A stretch of 56,288 nucleotides of DNA from DTJG01 sp964532995 (GTDB lineage: Bacteria > Ratteibacteria > UBA8468 > B48-G9 > DTJG01). The stretch covers positions 1 through 56,288 of the forward strand of contig CAZHJN010000008.1 in assembly GCA_964532995.1 (NCBI GenBank). The letters run 5' to 3'. Below the pieces are notes generated by a model. That model made no database searches. It saw only the letters and a program-made list of their open reading frames with translations, and was not told the DNA's origin. Position 1 is the stretch's first letter; each line of letters begins with the position of its first letter. The position numbers and the translations under genes were made by a program. Shown here one piece after another: positions 8,767-17,986 of this stretch.

Positions 8767-9873
8767 TTACCTCCAGTTTCTGGGATCAGGGACCTCAATC
8801 CAGGCACCATTGTTGATAATTGATTGCTGACTGATAAGTCCAGGAAGTGTCATATCCATTGCCTCATCTATTCCGATCGGGCACTTTCTTTCTCCATTTA
8901 TGGCATCTGCAAAATCCATCACCTCAAAAAAATCACCGCCACCATGTCCTGTTTTCATTGCTATCTCTGCTTGTTGTTTCCATTCCTGGGGCAAAAATTC
9001 TTCTTCAAGTTGTTCAATATCCATCCATTCCATCCCTTTGCATATACTTTTCAGCCATATTCTGTTTCTTTCTCCATGTGCCCTTGCTGATTCGTAACAT
9101 CCATCTGTTCCCTGAAGCTGATAATTTTTCATGGCATGGGGTCTGTCTGAAAGCATATCCACCCTTATTTTGACAAGTGCGCCACTTTTCATTTTACAGA
9201 GCATAACGCATGAATCTTCATTTTCATATAAGTTGCCCCTCGGGTCTCTGTAATGATGACCGCTTCCAGCGCAGCATACCTTTTCCACTCTGTCAGGATA
9301 CATCCACTGAAGTATTGGTCCAAGGCTGTGGGTTCCATATGTTATTCCATTGATACCTGTCTGCCATTTTCTTCTCCATTTTGTTATTTCATTGAGCTGT
9401 TTGAGTTCATGGATATACTCACCTTCTGCATAATACAGCTGACCGAAAAGACCTCTTCTGACAAGTTCTTTAACAATCACATTGGGTTTTATATATGTAT
9501 AATTTTCAGCCATCATGTAGATTGCTTTTGATTTTCTCGCGGCATGGACGAGTTTTTTACATTCATCGATTGAAACAGCAGCAGGAACCTCACTTAAAAC
9601 ATGAATTCCTTTTTCAAGGGCTGCAATTGATTGTTCAGCATGGAACTGCATCGGTGTGCCTATTATGACAGCCTGGATATCTGACTTTTCAAGCATTTCA
9701 TGGTAATCAAGGTATTTTTCCTCTGCACCAAGAGCTATCCTTGATTCTTCAAGTTTTTCCTCATTGATGTCGCAAACAGCATGAATTTTTAATATACCGC
9801 TTGTTTCACACGCAATCTTGAAAGACCTTCCGCGACCGGCAGAACCGACGATACCAACATTTATCTTTTTCAT
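8767..9873 (-). CDS. Gfo/Idh/MocA family protein, GH109-like
   Basis: The 368-residue protein has an N-terminal Rossmann motif (VGIVGSAGRG). The usual EKP is replaced by SEVPAAVS, and the active-site region reads YGTHSLGPILQW, with GHGGGDFF near the C-terminus. These are hallmarks I associate with GH109, which uses NAD+ in a redox-assisted glycoside cleavage. The ATG at 9873 overlaps the stop of the preceding gene (a GTG one codon earlier is also in frame). No signal peptide is visible. It resembles the protein at 6324-7571 across its whole length, so the pair are probably diverged paralogues. Plain dehydrogenase activity remains possible. Confidence 0.8.
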   Translation of the reverse strand: MKKINVGIVGSAGRGRSFKIACETSGILKIHAVCDINEEKLEESRIALGAEEKYLDYHEMLEKSDIQAVIIGTPMQFHAEQSIAALEKGIHVLSEVPAAVSIDECKKLVHAARKSKAIYMMAENYTYIKPNVIVKELVRRGLFGQLYYAEGEYIHELKQLNEITKWRRKWQTGINGITYGTHSLGPILQWMYPDRVEKVCCAGSGHHYRDPRGNLYENEDSCVMLCKMKSGALVKIRVDMLSDRPHAMKNYQLQGTDGCYESARAHGERNRIWLKSICKGMEWMDIEQLEEEFLPQEWKQQAEIAMKTGHGGGDFFEVMDFADAINGERKCPIGIDEAMDMTLPGLISQQSIINNGAWIEVPDPRNWR

Positions 9874-11498
9874 CACATTGAGAGTCCATAATTATGCTTG
9901 TTAATTTTTGTTCCCTGCAATGTTTTTAAGATATTACATTTTGGCCAGTTTTTCAGTTTTTCAATAGCACTCTTTATTGCATCCCTGCTCACCAGATGTT
10001 CAATGATCATATGAAACAATGGATCAACTCTGTGATCCACACCATCCCAGAATGAAAATCCATCAATAGGGTATTCAGTCATTGAAAGAGCTCTTTTAAG
10101 AAAATTCGCAGGTTCCCTGTCGTTATATGTTGAACCAAGAAATGGCATAAGTTTTACATTTGTTCCTTTTACAAGGTTTACAAAGTAATCCATATCAATA
10201 TCAACAGGTTTTCCCTCAAAACCCCAGGTGTAAGGACACAGTATATCTATGAGGTTCTCCTTTATCCATGTTTTTATATCCAGCCCATAGTATGAGCAGA
10301 CCTCTTCATTTGCATGAACTATCGCAAGGTTTATCGTATTTTCTCCTCCTTTTTTTATAAGAGCGTTTTTTAATTCCCTCATGTATTCAGTTACAAATTC
10401 TGCACGGACTGCTTCAACACGTTCGTCTGTTTCAGGCAGTTTCGTAATATCTTCATCATACAGTTGTTTGAATCTTTTCCTGACAGGTTTTTCATAACAC
10501 ACAAAAGGGAAACCCCGCACAAAACAATTGGAAACGCCTTTTGCACCCATTTCAATTCCTTCGGTGAACAATTTTATGAACTCCTGTCTTACTTCAGGAT
10601 AGGCAAAGCTCATTCTATTAACTGAAATACCATCTGAGTCCACGCATCGGAATTCAGGATGCTTATCATAAAAATCAGACCTGAAACAATCCCAGGGCGG
10701 GTTTGCATGATACATTGCCATCCTGCAATAGGCAAGAGGCAAAATTTTTGAACTGTTTGCAATCTCAAAATATTTTTTTGGAATGTTCTGATTTTTTTTG
10801 AAAAATTTTGCAAGCGTTTCATAACACTGTCTGTAAATTTCTGCCGGAAATTCTGTTTTCAAAAGTTTTTCCGGATTTCTTCTTAAAGATTTATGCCTCG
10901 TGGGATAATCCGCCATGCTTGTTGGATTAATACCTCTTGAAACATAATCAGGTTTCAGTCTGCTGCAGGCAATAATATTCCAGCAGGCATCATATATATT
11001 CTGGGGGATTCCATAGTTGGAAGGAAATCCATCATCTGTCAGATGAATGAGATATTCCTTTTTGTATTCTTTTTTCCTGGATCTCTTTAACAGAATATAC
11101 CCCACAGCTGCTCTGATGCCCGGTTCCTGTCTGATGATTATCTCTTTCTTACCATCAAAAGTATCAGTTTTCCAGTATACTTCCTCAAAAGCCTGTTTGC
11201 CGATGACCTTGAAAGAGTGTTTTAATCTTTCAAAAACAATATCAGAACTGAGTTTTACTTTTATTCTGTCACAGAAATTCTGAAAAAGTCCAAGGTAAAT
11301 GTCATAAACACCCACAAGTGGAATTTTGATCTTCACATCGGGCGCATTACTTGTTGGTTGCGCAAGAATAAGCCTTCCTGAAAACTTCTCTGTTGTGTAT
11401 TCAAGTACCTGCCATTTTCTTTTTCTTGAATCACCATAACTTATTTCATTTTTTTTCAGGACAGTCGAAAAATCATTAAACATCCATTGTTTTTTCAT
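9873..11498 (-). CDS. Putative TIM-barrel glycoside hydrolase (GHL10-like)
   Basis: This 541-residue protein has a beta-rich N-terminal part (about 1-150) followed by a barrel-like region with PTSMADYPTRHK, LAYCRMAMYHANPPWDCF, DILCPYTWGFEG and DGFSFWDG. This recalls the glycosylhydrolase-like 10 (DUF187-type) proteins of PVC bacteria. I see no signal peptide, so it may act on imported oligosaccharides. The start follows GGAAGGAA, and both ends overlap neighbours by 3-4 bases. Acid residues in YEKPVRK, HANEEVC and FWDGVDH are candidate catalytic groups but cannot be assigned. The family call is moderate; the function is unknown. Confidence 0.55.
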   Translation of the reverse strand: MKKQWMFNDFSTVLKKNEISYGDSRKRKWQVLEYTTEKFSGRLILAQPTSNAPDVKIKIPLVGVYDIYLGLFQNFCDRIKVKLSSDIVFERLKHSFKVIGKQAFEEVYWKTDTFDGKKEIIIRQEPGIRAAVGYILLKRSRKKEYKKEYLIHLTDDGFPSNYGIPQNIYDACWNIIACSRLKPDYVSRGINPTSMADYPTRHKSLRRNPEKLLKTEFPAEIYRQCYETLAKFFKKNQNIPKKYFEIANSSKILPLAYCRMAMYHANPPWDCFRSDFYDKHPEFRCVDSDGISVNRMSFAYPEVRQEFIKLFTEGIEMGAKGVSNCFVRGFPFVCYEKPVRKRFKQLYDEDITKLPETDERVEAVRAEFVTEYMRELKNALIKKGGENTINLAIVHANEEVCSYYGLDIKTWIKENLIDILCPYTWGFEGKPVDIDMDYFVNLVKGTNVKLMPFLGSTYNDREPANFLKRALSMTEYPIDGFSFWDGVDHRVDPLFHMIIEHLVSRDAIKSAIEKLKNWPKCNILKTLQGTKINKHNYGLSM

Positions 11499-12625
11499 AA
11501 ATTCCTTCCATGTTCGCGATAAAATTTCAAACCCTCAATAAATGTTAAAACATTTTCTCTGCTGGTTCCTGGTGTGATTGAGCTGGAAGCAGCAAGAAAA
11601 AGCCCTGTTTCAGGACCGTTTTCAACGAGAAATTTCATGTGTTCTTTTACCTTTTGCGGTGTTCCATGCGGAAGAACATCTGTTACTGATACACCCGCGA
11701 CGATTATGAGTGATTCACCACTTTTTGTTTTCATTTTGCAGATTTTAACATAATCCATTCCTGCCTCATACTGAAATCCCTGAAATCCAACAATTCCACA
11801 GTCAATGAGGTACGGTATAAGTTCCATCAGGTTTCCATCACAGTGCCAGATAAGATTCATACCGGTTTTCAGCACTGGCTTGATTGAGCGGGAAAAATGT
11901 GGAACCCACATTTTTTCAAGGGATTTCATACTGACAAGAAGTCCTCTTGAATCTGCCATATCATGGTCAAGCCGATAAAGTAAAGGGAGTTTCCCCTCGA
12001 TTATCGCTCTTGCAGCAGCTTTATTGTGAAGTTCTGCATAATCAGCCTGGGCAGAGAAAAGTTTTTCAATAATATCCGGATAAAGAAGATATGCCATAAA
12101 ATAATTTTCGTAGCCATAATAAGAATAACTCAGGGTTGGAAATTTTATGTAAGAATAACCTGATTTCAAAACTGTTTCTCCAAGTTTTTCCTGGATTGAC
12201 CTTTCCTGGTCAATGATCAGTCTTACGGTCTTTTCCTCATCAAAATCCTGAATGGCTTTTTTAATCGAAGGGATAAAAAATTTTTCTATATGATGAGCGA
12301 CTGCTTCTGGTGAATCAATTGTTATACCGTCAAGAACAATATGTTTCAGCCCTGTTGTGGGAGTTCTTTTTGTTTGTGAGGAAAAACCCTTCTGCGTCAT
12401 TATCAATGGATTTTCAGGAATGAACTGATCAAGGCAGTTAATACCAGTATTCCAGATATATTTCAGATATATCTGTTCAGGATTTTTTTCATAAGAACCA
12501 GAGGGGCTCTGTGCAAGTTCTTCAAGGAGTGGAATATCCATAAGATGGGTAAAAAAAGAGGGAATCCCTCTGGTTTTTTTTCTATATATTGTGTCAAGTG
12601 CCAGACTTCTGCTGGGATCTGACAT
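11495..12625 (-). CDS. Uroporphyrinogen decarboxylase-like (URO-D superfamily) protein
   Basis: The 376-residue product carries the URO-D-type WHCDGNLMELIPYLIDCG segment, with the H-x-DG motif at the active-site mouth, and a C-terminal helix-rich end (GTSRENVLTFIEGLKFYREHG) common in this superfamily. It is the second of three such proteins in the window and only distantly similar to the others. It starts 11 bases after the aminotransferase stop with no strong ribosome-binding site, and ends overlapping the GHL10-like gene. No corrinoid protein or methyltransferase activator is encoded nearby, so classic MtaA chemistry is not supported. Function is unknown. Confidence 0.75.
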   Translation of the reverse strand: MSDPSRSLALDTIYRKKTRGIPSFFTHLMDIPLLEELAQSPSGSYEKNPEQIYLKYIWNTGINCLDQFIPENPLIMTQKGFSSQTKRTPTTGLKHIVLDGITIDSPEAVAHHIEKFFIPSIKKAIQDFDEEKTVRLIIDQERSIQEKLGETVLKSGYSYIKFPTLSYSYYGYENYFMAYLLYPDIIEKLFSAQADYAELHNKAAARAIIEGKLPLLYRLDHDMADSRGLLVSMKSLEKMWVPHFSRSIKPVLKTGMNLIWHCDGNLMELIPYLIDCGIVGFQGFQYEAGMDYVKICKMKTKSGESLIIVAGVSVTDVLPHGTPQKVKEHMKFLVENGPETGLFLAASSSITPGTSRENVLTFIEGLKFYREHGRNL

Positions 12626-12636
12626 GTTTTTTTCTG

Positions 12637-13776
12637 TCAGCCTGCAAAAAGTATCCGCATCGCTTCTTTTACCCCTGAACCCATTTCCAGCTTATAATTA
12701 TACCTGTTCAACATCACTTCAATACCAGCTATAACAGCAATCGTGTCAAATTCATCCTGATATCCAAAGTGCGATATCCTTATTATTTTTCCTTTCAGTT
12801 TGTCCTGTCCACCAGCAATTGACATACCAAACTCTTTTCGCATATCCGAACAGAATTTTTCACCATCAATACCTTCGGGTAAAGATATCGCAGTGACAGC
12901 GTCTGATGGTGCCTTTGAAAATATCTGAAGTCCCATTGCGGATACTGCTTTTCTTACAGCAATTGCTCTTTTTCTGTGCATAGCCCACAAATTTTCAAGC
13001 CCCTGTTTTTTTATGTTTTCCAGAGACCTGTTCAATCCGCATACAAGACTTACAGCCATTGTAAACGGGAAGTCAAATTTTTCCATTGATTTTTTGTATT
13101 TTTTCAGATCAAGATAATATTTTGGCATAGCTGAATTGTTGACTTTTTTCCAGGCTTTTTCACTCACTGATATGAAGGAAAGGCCGGGCGGAAGGCTCAG
13201 TGCTTTTTGTGAGCCGGATACGACCATGTCAATATTCCATGTGTCTGTTTGACATTCAACTGCGCCCAGACCGCTGATTCCGTCAACTATGAAAACAGTC
13301 TCAGGATAATTTGAGACAAGATTTCCGAGACTTTTTATATCATATGAGGTGCCAGTGGATGTTTCTACCAGCGTGGCATATACTGCTTTGATGTCAGGAA
13401 TCTGATTCAGTGTTTGTTCCACCTGTTTTAAATCAACAGGATTTCCCCAGCCGGGTTCTATGACAACAGGTGTACAACCAGATGCCTTTACAATTTCAAC
13501 AAACCGTTCTCCAAATTTGCCGCCAGAAATAACAAGTCCTTTTTCTCCAGGAGATAGCACATTTACAACAGCTGCTTCCATTGCAGAAGTTCCTGAACCC
13601 GCAATAATGAAAACATCATTTTTTGTCTGGAAAAAGTATTTAAGGTTTTCAACAACTTTCTGCGCTATTTCAAGAAATTCAGGGGTTCTGTGATGAATGA
13701 TCGGTTTTGCCATTTCAAGAAGGACATCTTCTGGCACAGAGATTGGGCCTGGCGTAAAAAGCCTTTTTTTCATCAT
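12637..13776 (-). CDS. Class V aminotransferase (serine/alanine-glyoxylate type)
   Basis: The 379-residue fold-type I PLP enzyme begins MMKKRLFTPGPISVPEDV, the typical start of serine-pyruvate/alanine-glyoxylate aminotransferases and of the old 'soluble hydrogenase small subunit'. The Schiff-base lysine is K191 in SGSQKALSLPPG, the PLP-ring aspartate is D165 in FIVDGISG, and GSGTSAMEA binds phosphate. It may interconvert glycine/glyoxylate and serine/pyruvate or hydroxypyruvate. It overlaps the lon stop by 4 bases (ATGA) and is preceded by GGAG. Substrate preference cannot be read from sequence. It links the proteostasis genes to the sugar genes of this operon. Confidence 0.82.
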   Translation of the reverse strand: MMKKRLFTPGPISVPEDVLLEMAKPIIHHRTPEFLEIAQKVVENLKYFFQTKNDVFIIAGSGTSAMEAAVVNVLSPGEKGLVISGGKFGERFVEIVKASGCTPVVIEPGWGNPVDLKQVEQTLNQIPDIKAVYATLVETSTGTSYDIKSLGNLVSNYPETVFIVDGISGLGAVECQTDTWNIDMVVSGSQKALSLPPGLSFISVSEKAWKKVNNSAMPKYYLDLKKYKKSMEKFDFPFTMAVSLVCGLNRSLENIKKQGLENLWAMHRKRAIAVRKAVSAMGLQIFSKAPSDAVTAISLPEGIDGEKFCSDMRKEFGMSIAGGQDKLKGKIIRISHFGYQDEFDTIAVIAGIEVMLNRYNYKLEMGSGVKEAMRILFAG

Positions 13777-16163
13777 ATCTTGGCTCCTGTTTGAATGGAT
13801 AACATCTCATTGTCCTTGATTGTTTTGGGGGGTTCAAGTAAAGCGATGTTAAGGACATCCATTATGCTGTCAACCAGCACAAATTTCAATTCCTTTCTTA
13901 CGGTCTCCGGAACCTCTTCAGGGTCTTTTTCATTTTCTCTCGGGATGACGACTGTGGTTATTTCTGCTCTGTGAGCGGCGAGAATCTTGCTTTTGAGCCC
14001 CCCGATTTTCAACACCTTCCCCTGGAGTGTTATTTCACCGGTCATTGCAACATCGCAGCGTGTTTTCTTGCCGGTCAGTGCTGAAACCAGAGCAGTTACT
14101 ATTGTGACTCCTGCTGAAGGCCCATCTTTTGGAATTGCACCTTCCGGTACATGAATATGTATATCATATTTTTCCGCAAAATCCTCAGGTATTCCAAATT
14201 TTTCTGCATTGGCTCTTATAAAGCTCATCGCTGCTTTTGCGGATTCTTTCATAACCGAACCAAGCTGTCCGGTAAGAATGAGTTTCCCTTTTCCTTTCAT
14301 CAGGGCAACCTCAGTGAAAAGTATGTCTCCTCCGTATTCTGTCCATGCCATACCCGTGGCAATGCCAACCCCGGGTTCCTTTGCCCTTGTGAAAGATGTA
14401 TATTTTTCAGACCCAAGGTATTCGTATAGATTTTTCAATCCTATTCTATAAGGCACTCTTGACTCTTTTGACTCAACGATCTTTTTGGTCACCTTTCTGC
14501 AGATGCTTGCGATCTGCCTTTCAAGGTTTCTAACACCCGCTTCTCTCGTATATCCTTTTATAATTTTCATTATAGCGTTGTCAGAAATTGTTATTTCTTC
14601 TGATTTCAACCCATGTTGAGGAAGTAATCTTGGCAGAAGAAAATGTTTCGCTATCTGCAGCTTTTCCCAGCTTGTGTATCCCGGTAGATTAATAACCTCC
14701 ATTCTGTCAAGGAGAGGAGGGGGTATTGTGAATTCCGTATTTGCTGTCGTAATAAAGAGCACCTTTGAAAGATCAAACTCCACTTCAAGATAATGATCAG
14801 AAAACATATGATTCTGTTCAGGATCCAGAACTTCAAGAAGAGCGCTTGCCGGGTCTCCTCTGAAATCAACGCCGAGTTTATCTATCTCATCAAGCAGAAA
14901 CACCGGGTTATTGACACCCGCTTTTCGCATCGACTGGATAATCCTTCCGGGTAATGCACCAATGTATGTTCTTCTGTGTCCCCTTATTTCTGCTTCATCT
15001 CTTACCCCGCCAAGAGAGATTCTTACAAATTTTCTCTCCATGCTTCTGGCAATGGATTTACCCAAAGATGTCTTGCCACAACCTGGCGGACCAACAAAGC
15101 ATAGAATCGGACCTTTTAACGATTCAGTCTTCTTTCTCACCGCAAGATATTCAATTATTCTTTCTTTAACCTTTTCCAGTCCAAAATGGTCTTCATCAAG
15201 TACCCTTTTTGCATGTTCAATATCAAGATTATCAACAGTTTGATTACTCCATGGCAATGCAATCAACCAATCAAGATAGGTGCGTATCACAGTTGCTTCA
15301 GGAGACATGGGCATCGTTTTACTCAACCTTCCCAGTTCTTCAAGTGCTTTTGCTTCTGCTTCCTTTGACATTTTCGCAGCAAGAATTTTTTCTCTCAATT
15401 GAGCCAGTTCAGGACTTCCTGTTTCTTTTCCGAGTTCCTGCTGTATTGTTTTGAGCTGTTCGTGAAGCAGGTATTCTTTTTGGGTCTGTTCAAGTTTTTT
15501 GAGGACCTTGTTCTGGATATCCTTCTGTATTTCAAGCACACCCAGTTCACTGTTCACGATATCAACGAGCTTTCTTAATCTTTCTTTTTCATCGATGGTT
15601 TCAAGAATTGTGACCTTATCCTTAAATTTCAGTGGCAGGTATCCTGCAACAGAATCTGCCAGTTTTGATGGATTGTCAATAGTTATCAGGGTTCCATAAA
15701 ACTCTTTTGGGATTGATGTATTGAGATTAATATATTTTTCTGCAAGTTCAAGGAGAAATCGCGAAAGAGCTTCTGTTTCCCTGTCCTTTTTGCTTTCCAC
15801 CTTTATACTTTCAAACGAGCATGCAAAATATTTTCTGTCGGTGAAGACCTTTAAGATTTTAACCCTTTCCAGGCTTTCAACCAGTATTTTTATGGTGCCA
15901 TTAGGTTCTCTTATACTCTGCGCAAGTTTTGCCATAACAGCTGTTGAATAGAGGTCATTTATGCCGGGTTCTTCTGTTGCAGGGTCTTTCTGAAAAGCAA
16001 GAATCAACATATTATCGGTGCTCATCGTTTCTTCAACAGCGTTAATTGATTTCTGCCTTCCCACAAGAAGAGGTACCACCATATTGGGAAAGACAACGAT
16101 GTCTTTCAATGGCACAAATGGTCTGATAGTCTTTTTTCTATTCTGAATTTTGTTTTCTTTCAT
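13773..16163 (-). CDS. lon: ATP-dependent Lon protease
   Basis: The 796-residue product has all Lon parts: an N-terminal substrate domain (about 12-210), a coiled-coil region (about 210-300), an AAA+ module with Walker A GPPGCGKT (358-365) and Walker B VFLLDEIDK (421-429), and the C-terminal protease domain with the Ser-Lys dyad S683 (KDGPSAGV) and K726 (GGLKSKILAAH). It degrades misfolded and regulatory proteins in the cytoplasm. Length matches bacterial LonA. It begins 2 bases after clpP and overlaps the next gene, so it is cotranscribed with tig and clpP; the clpX gene often found between clpP and lon is absent. Confidence 0.97.
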   Translation of the reverse strand: MKENKIQNRKKTIRPFVPLKDIVVFPNMVVPLLVGRQKSINAVEETMSTDNMLILAFQKDPATEEPGINDLYSTAVMAKLAQSIREPNGTIKILVESLERVKILKVFTDRKYFACSFESIKVESKKDRETEALSRFLLELAEKYINLNTSIPKEFYGTLITIDNPSKLADSVAGYLPLKFKDKVTILETIDEKERLRKLVDIVNSELGVLEIQKDIQNKVLKKLEQTQKEYLLHEQLKTIQQELGKETGSPELAQLREKILAAKMSKEAEAKALEELGRLSKTMPMSPEATVIRTYLDWLIALPWSNQTVDNLDIEHAKRVLDEDHFGLEKVKERIIEYLAVRKKTESLKGPILCFVGPPGCGKTSLGKSIARSMERKFVRISLGGVRDEAEIRGHRRTYIGALPGRIIQSMRKAGVNNPVFLLDEIDKLGVDFRGDPASALLEVLDPEQNHMFSDHYLEVEFDLSKVLFITTANTEFTIPPPLLDRMEVINLPGYTSWEKLQIAKHFLLPRLLPQHGLKSEEITISDNAIMKIIKGYTREAGVRNLERQIASICRKVTKKIVESKESRVPYRIGLKNLYEYLGSEKYTSFTRAKEPGVGIATGMAWTEYGGDILFTEVALMKGKGKLILTGQLGSVMKESAKAAMSFIRANAEKFGIPEDFAEKYDIHIHVPEGAIPKDGPSAGVTIVTALVSALTGKKTRCDVAMTGEITLQGKVLKIGGLKSKILAAHRAEITTVVIPRENEKDPEEVPETVRKELKFVLVDSIMDVLNIALLEPPKTIKDNEMLSIQTGAKI

Positions 16164-16165
16164 TT

Positions 16166-16786
16166 TTAACCCTTGCTATTTGGGTAGATAATTTTATCCG
16201 CAAGCCCGTAATCGACGGCTTCCTGAGCATCCATAAAATAATCTCTTTCTGTATCTTTTTCAATCTTTTCCAGTTTCTGTCCTGTGTGCTTTGAAAGTAT
16301 CTGATTAATAATATTTCTGAGTCTTATCATTTCCTTTGTATGTATGCTGACATCAATTGTGGTCCCACCGACTTCACCGAAGGGTTGATGGATTAATATC
16401 CTTGAATTCGGAAGCAAAAATCTCTTATTTTTTCTGCCACCTGCCAGAAGTACCGCACCCATACTGGCTGCCTGGCCTATGCAATAGGTTGCAACATCGC
16501 ATTTAACAAACTGAATTGTGTCATATATGGCAAGCCCGGCTGTTATTGAACCTCCAGGAGTGTTCAAAAACAGACTTATATCTTTATTGCTGTCTTTGTT
16601 TTGAAGAAAAAGCAGCTGAGCTATGACAGTATTTGCAACAGTGTCGGTTATCGGAAATCCTATGAAAACAATCCGGTCTTCAAGAAGTCTTGAATAAATG
16701 TCATATGCTCTTTCGCCCCTTTCTGTGGCCTCAATTACATATGGGATCAGTTGATTGAAACTATTGCTGTTTTTTTCTTTGCTCAT
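16166..16786 (-). CDS. clpP: ATP-dependent Clp protease proteolytic subunit
   Basis: This 206-residue serine protease has the catalytic triad S108 (GQAASMGA), H133 (RILIHQPFG) and D182 (DTERDYFM), and the NTPGGSITAG segment of the oxyanion region. It forms the tetradecameric chamber that works with ClpC, ClpA or ClpX unfoldases. An AGGAGAAGAGAAAA site precedes the ATG, which lies inside the last codons of tig (26-base overlap). No clpX follows; the only Clp unfoldase in the window is ClpC at 36085-38604, which keeps an IGF docking loop. Confidence 0.97.
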   Translation of the reverse strand: MSKEKNSNSFNQLIPYVIEATERGERAYDIYSRLLEDRIVFIGFPITDTVANTVIAQLLFLQNKDSNKDISLFLNTPGGSITAGLAIYDTIQFVKCDVATYCIGQAASMGAVLLAGGRKNKRFLLPNSRILIHQPFGEVGGTTIDVSIHTKEMIRLRNIINQILSKHTGQKLEKIEKDTERDYFMDAQEAVDYGLADKIIYPNSKG

Positions 16787-17777
16787 TTTTCTCTTCTCCT
16801 GGAATAATAATCTTTTTGATATTCTGCGCCCAGTTTTTTATCAATTCAAACGTCTTTTCAATTTTCAGATCATCCTTTATTTCATGAATCTTTCCACTTT
16901 CCGTAAGATGTTTTTTTACCTGCTCATGGCTTTCGCCGCTTGTAAGAGATATTTTTCTGATAGCCTGCTCGATTTCTTCGTCGGTTACTTCAACTTTTTC
17001 TATTTCTGCAATTTTCTCCAGAATGAAATATTTTTTTAACTGTTCTTCAGCAACCGGCTTCATTTTTTCAAATATCTCTGTGGCAATTTTACTTATTTCT
17101 TCTTTTGTTTTGTTCTGTGTATCCAGGTAACTCAGCTGCTGTTCTGTCAGGTACCTTGCTCTCTGGAGCATCTGTTTTTCGGGTATTTCTATATTGCACT
17201 GTTGAAGCAATTGCTTCCAGAGCTGTTCCTCTTCCTGCCGCCTGGCACGCGCAGAACTGATCTGTTCAAGCTGTGCTCTTATCTTTTTTCTCCACGCCGC
17301 CCTTTTTTCGGGATCTATGATAGAACTGGCAAATTCTTTTCTTTTTTCCCAGTCAGCCAGCACTTCATCAACCATCTGTTCTGTTACAGGCTCAGGTTCA
17401 ATCTGCTTGACCACCAGATCTTTATACTTTTTGATATTAACTTCAGGTTTTACCTCAACATAGACACTGAAACTTATTGTGTCACCAAATTTCACATCAG
17501 ACACTTCAGGGTCTATTACAGGTGATAAATTATATTCCCTGACAGCATTTATATAAGACTCTGTAATAAGGTTTTCAAGAACCCTCTTCCTTATTGCGTC
17601 GTTATATCTTAAAACAATCACACTTTCAGGAACTTTTCCTTTTCGAAATCCAGGAACTTCGGCATTTTTCTGTATTTCTCTCACAATATTGTCTGTTTCC
17701 CGGTCAACCTTCTCTTTTTCAATTTCAAATAAAATTTTTCGACCGCATTTTGGAAGTTTTTGAATCTCCACTTTCAT
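16761..17777 (-). CDS. tig: Trigger factor lacking the PPIase domain
   Basis: This 338-residue ribosome-bound chaperone is about 95 residues shorter than the usual trigger factor. The ribosome-docking signature GFRKGKVP is at residues 43-50 and the N-terminal domain covers about 1-112. The linker VTEQMVDEVLADWEKRKEFASS then runs directly into the C-terminal arm helices (from about 153), where other trigger factors carry an FKBP-type prolyl isomerase domain. The missing part is therefore a clean internal deletion, not a truncated end. A CCGGGAG site precedes the ATG. It heads a run of genes going into clpP and lon and lies 54 bases after tRNA-Gly. Confidence 0.9.
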   Translation of the reverse strand: MKVEIQKLPKCGRKILFEIEKEKVDRETDNIVREIQKNAEVPGFRKGKVPESVIVLRYNDAIRKRVLENLITESYINAVREYNLSPVIDPEVSDVKFGDTISFSVYVEVKPEVNIKKYKDLVVKQIEPEPVTEQMVDEVLADWEKRKEFASSIIDPEKRAAWRKKIRAQLEQISSARARRQEEEQLWKQLLQQCNIEIPEKQMLQRARYLTEQQLSYLDTQNKTKEEISKIATEIFEKMKPVAEEQLKKYFILEKIAEIEKVEVTDEEIEQAIRKISLTSGESHEQVKKHLTESGKIHEIKDDLKIEKTFELIKNWAQNIKKIIIPGEEKNEQRKKQQ

Positions 17778-17831
17778 TTAGATGCTCCCGGTAAAAAAAC
17801 TTTTCAGTTTACGAATTGTTGATAATTACAG

Positions 17832-17902
17832 AGCGGGGTACGGGAATCGAACCCGTATAATCAGCTTGGAAGGCTGATGTTTTACCACTAAACTAACCCC
17901 GC
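17832..17902 (-). tRNA. tRNA-Gly (anticodon TCC)
   Basis: The minus strand folds as a standard cloverleaf. The acceptor arm GCGGGGT pairs with ACCCCGC, the anticodon loop CTTCCAA gives anticodon TCC (GGA codons), and the T-loop is GTTCGATTC. The discriminator base is T, as usual for tRNA-Gly, and no CCA is encoded. It lies between the tyrosine-tRNA repeat region and tig, and no clear separate promoter is seen, so it may be read from the upstream RNA operon. Confidence 0.95.
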
Positions 17903-17986
17903 TTAACAGGTTTAGCAGATAACCTTCAAAGTATTATTCTATCAAAATTTATGCAAAAATCCAGTCAGGTGGGATTTTGTATTTTT

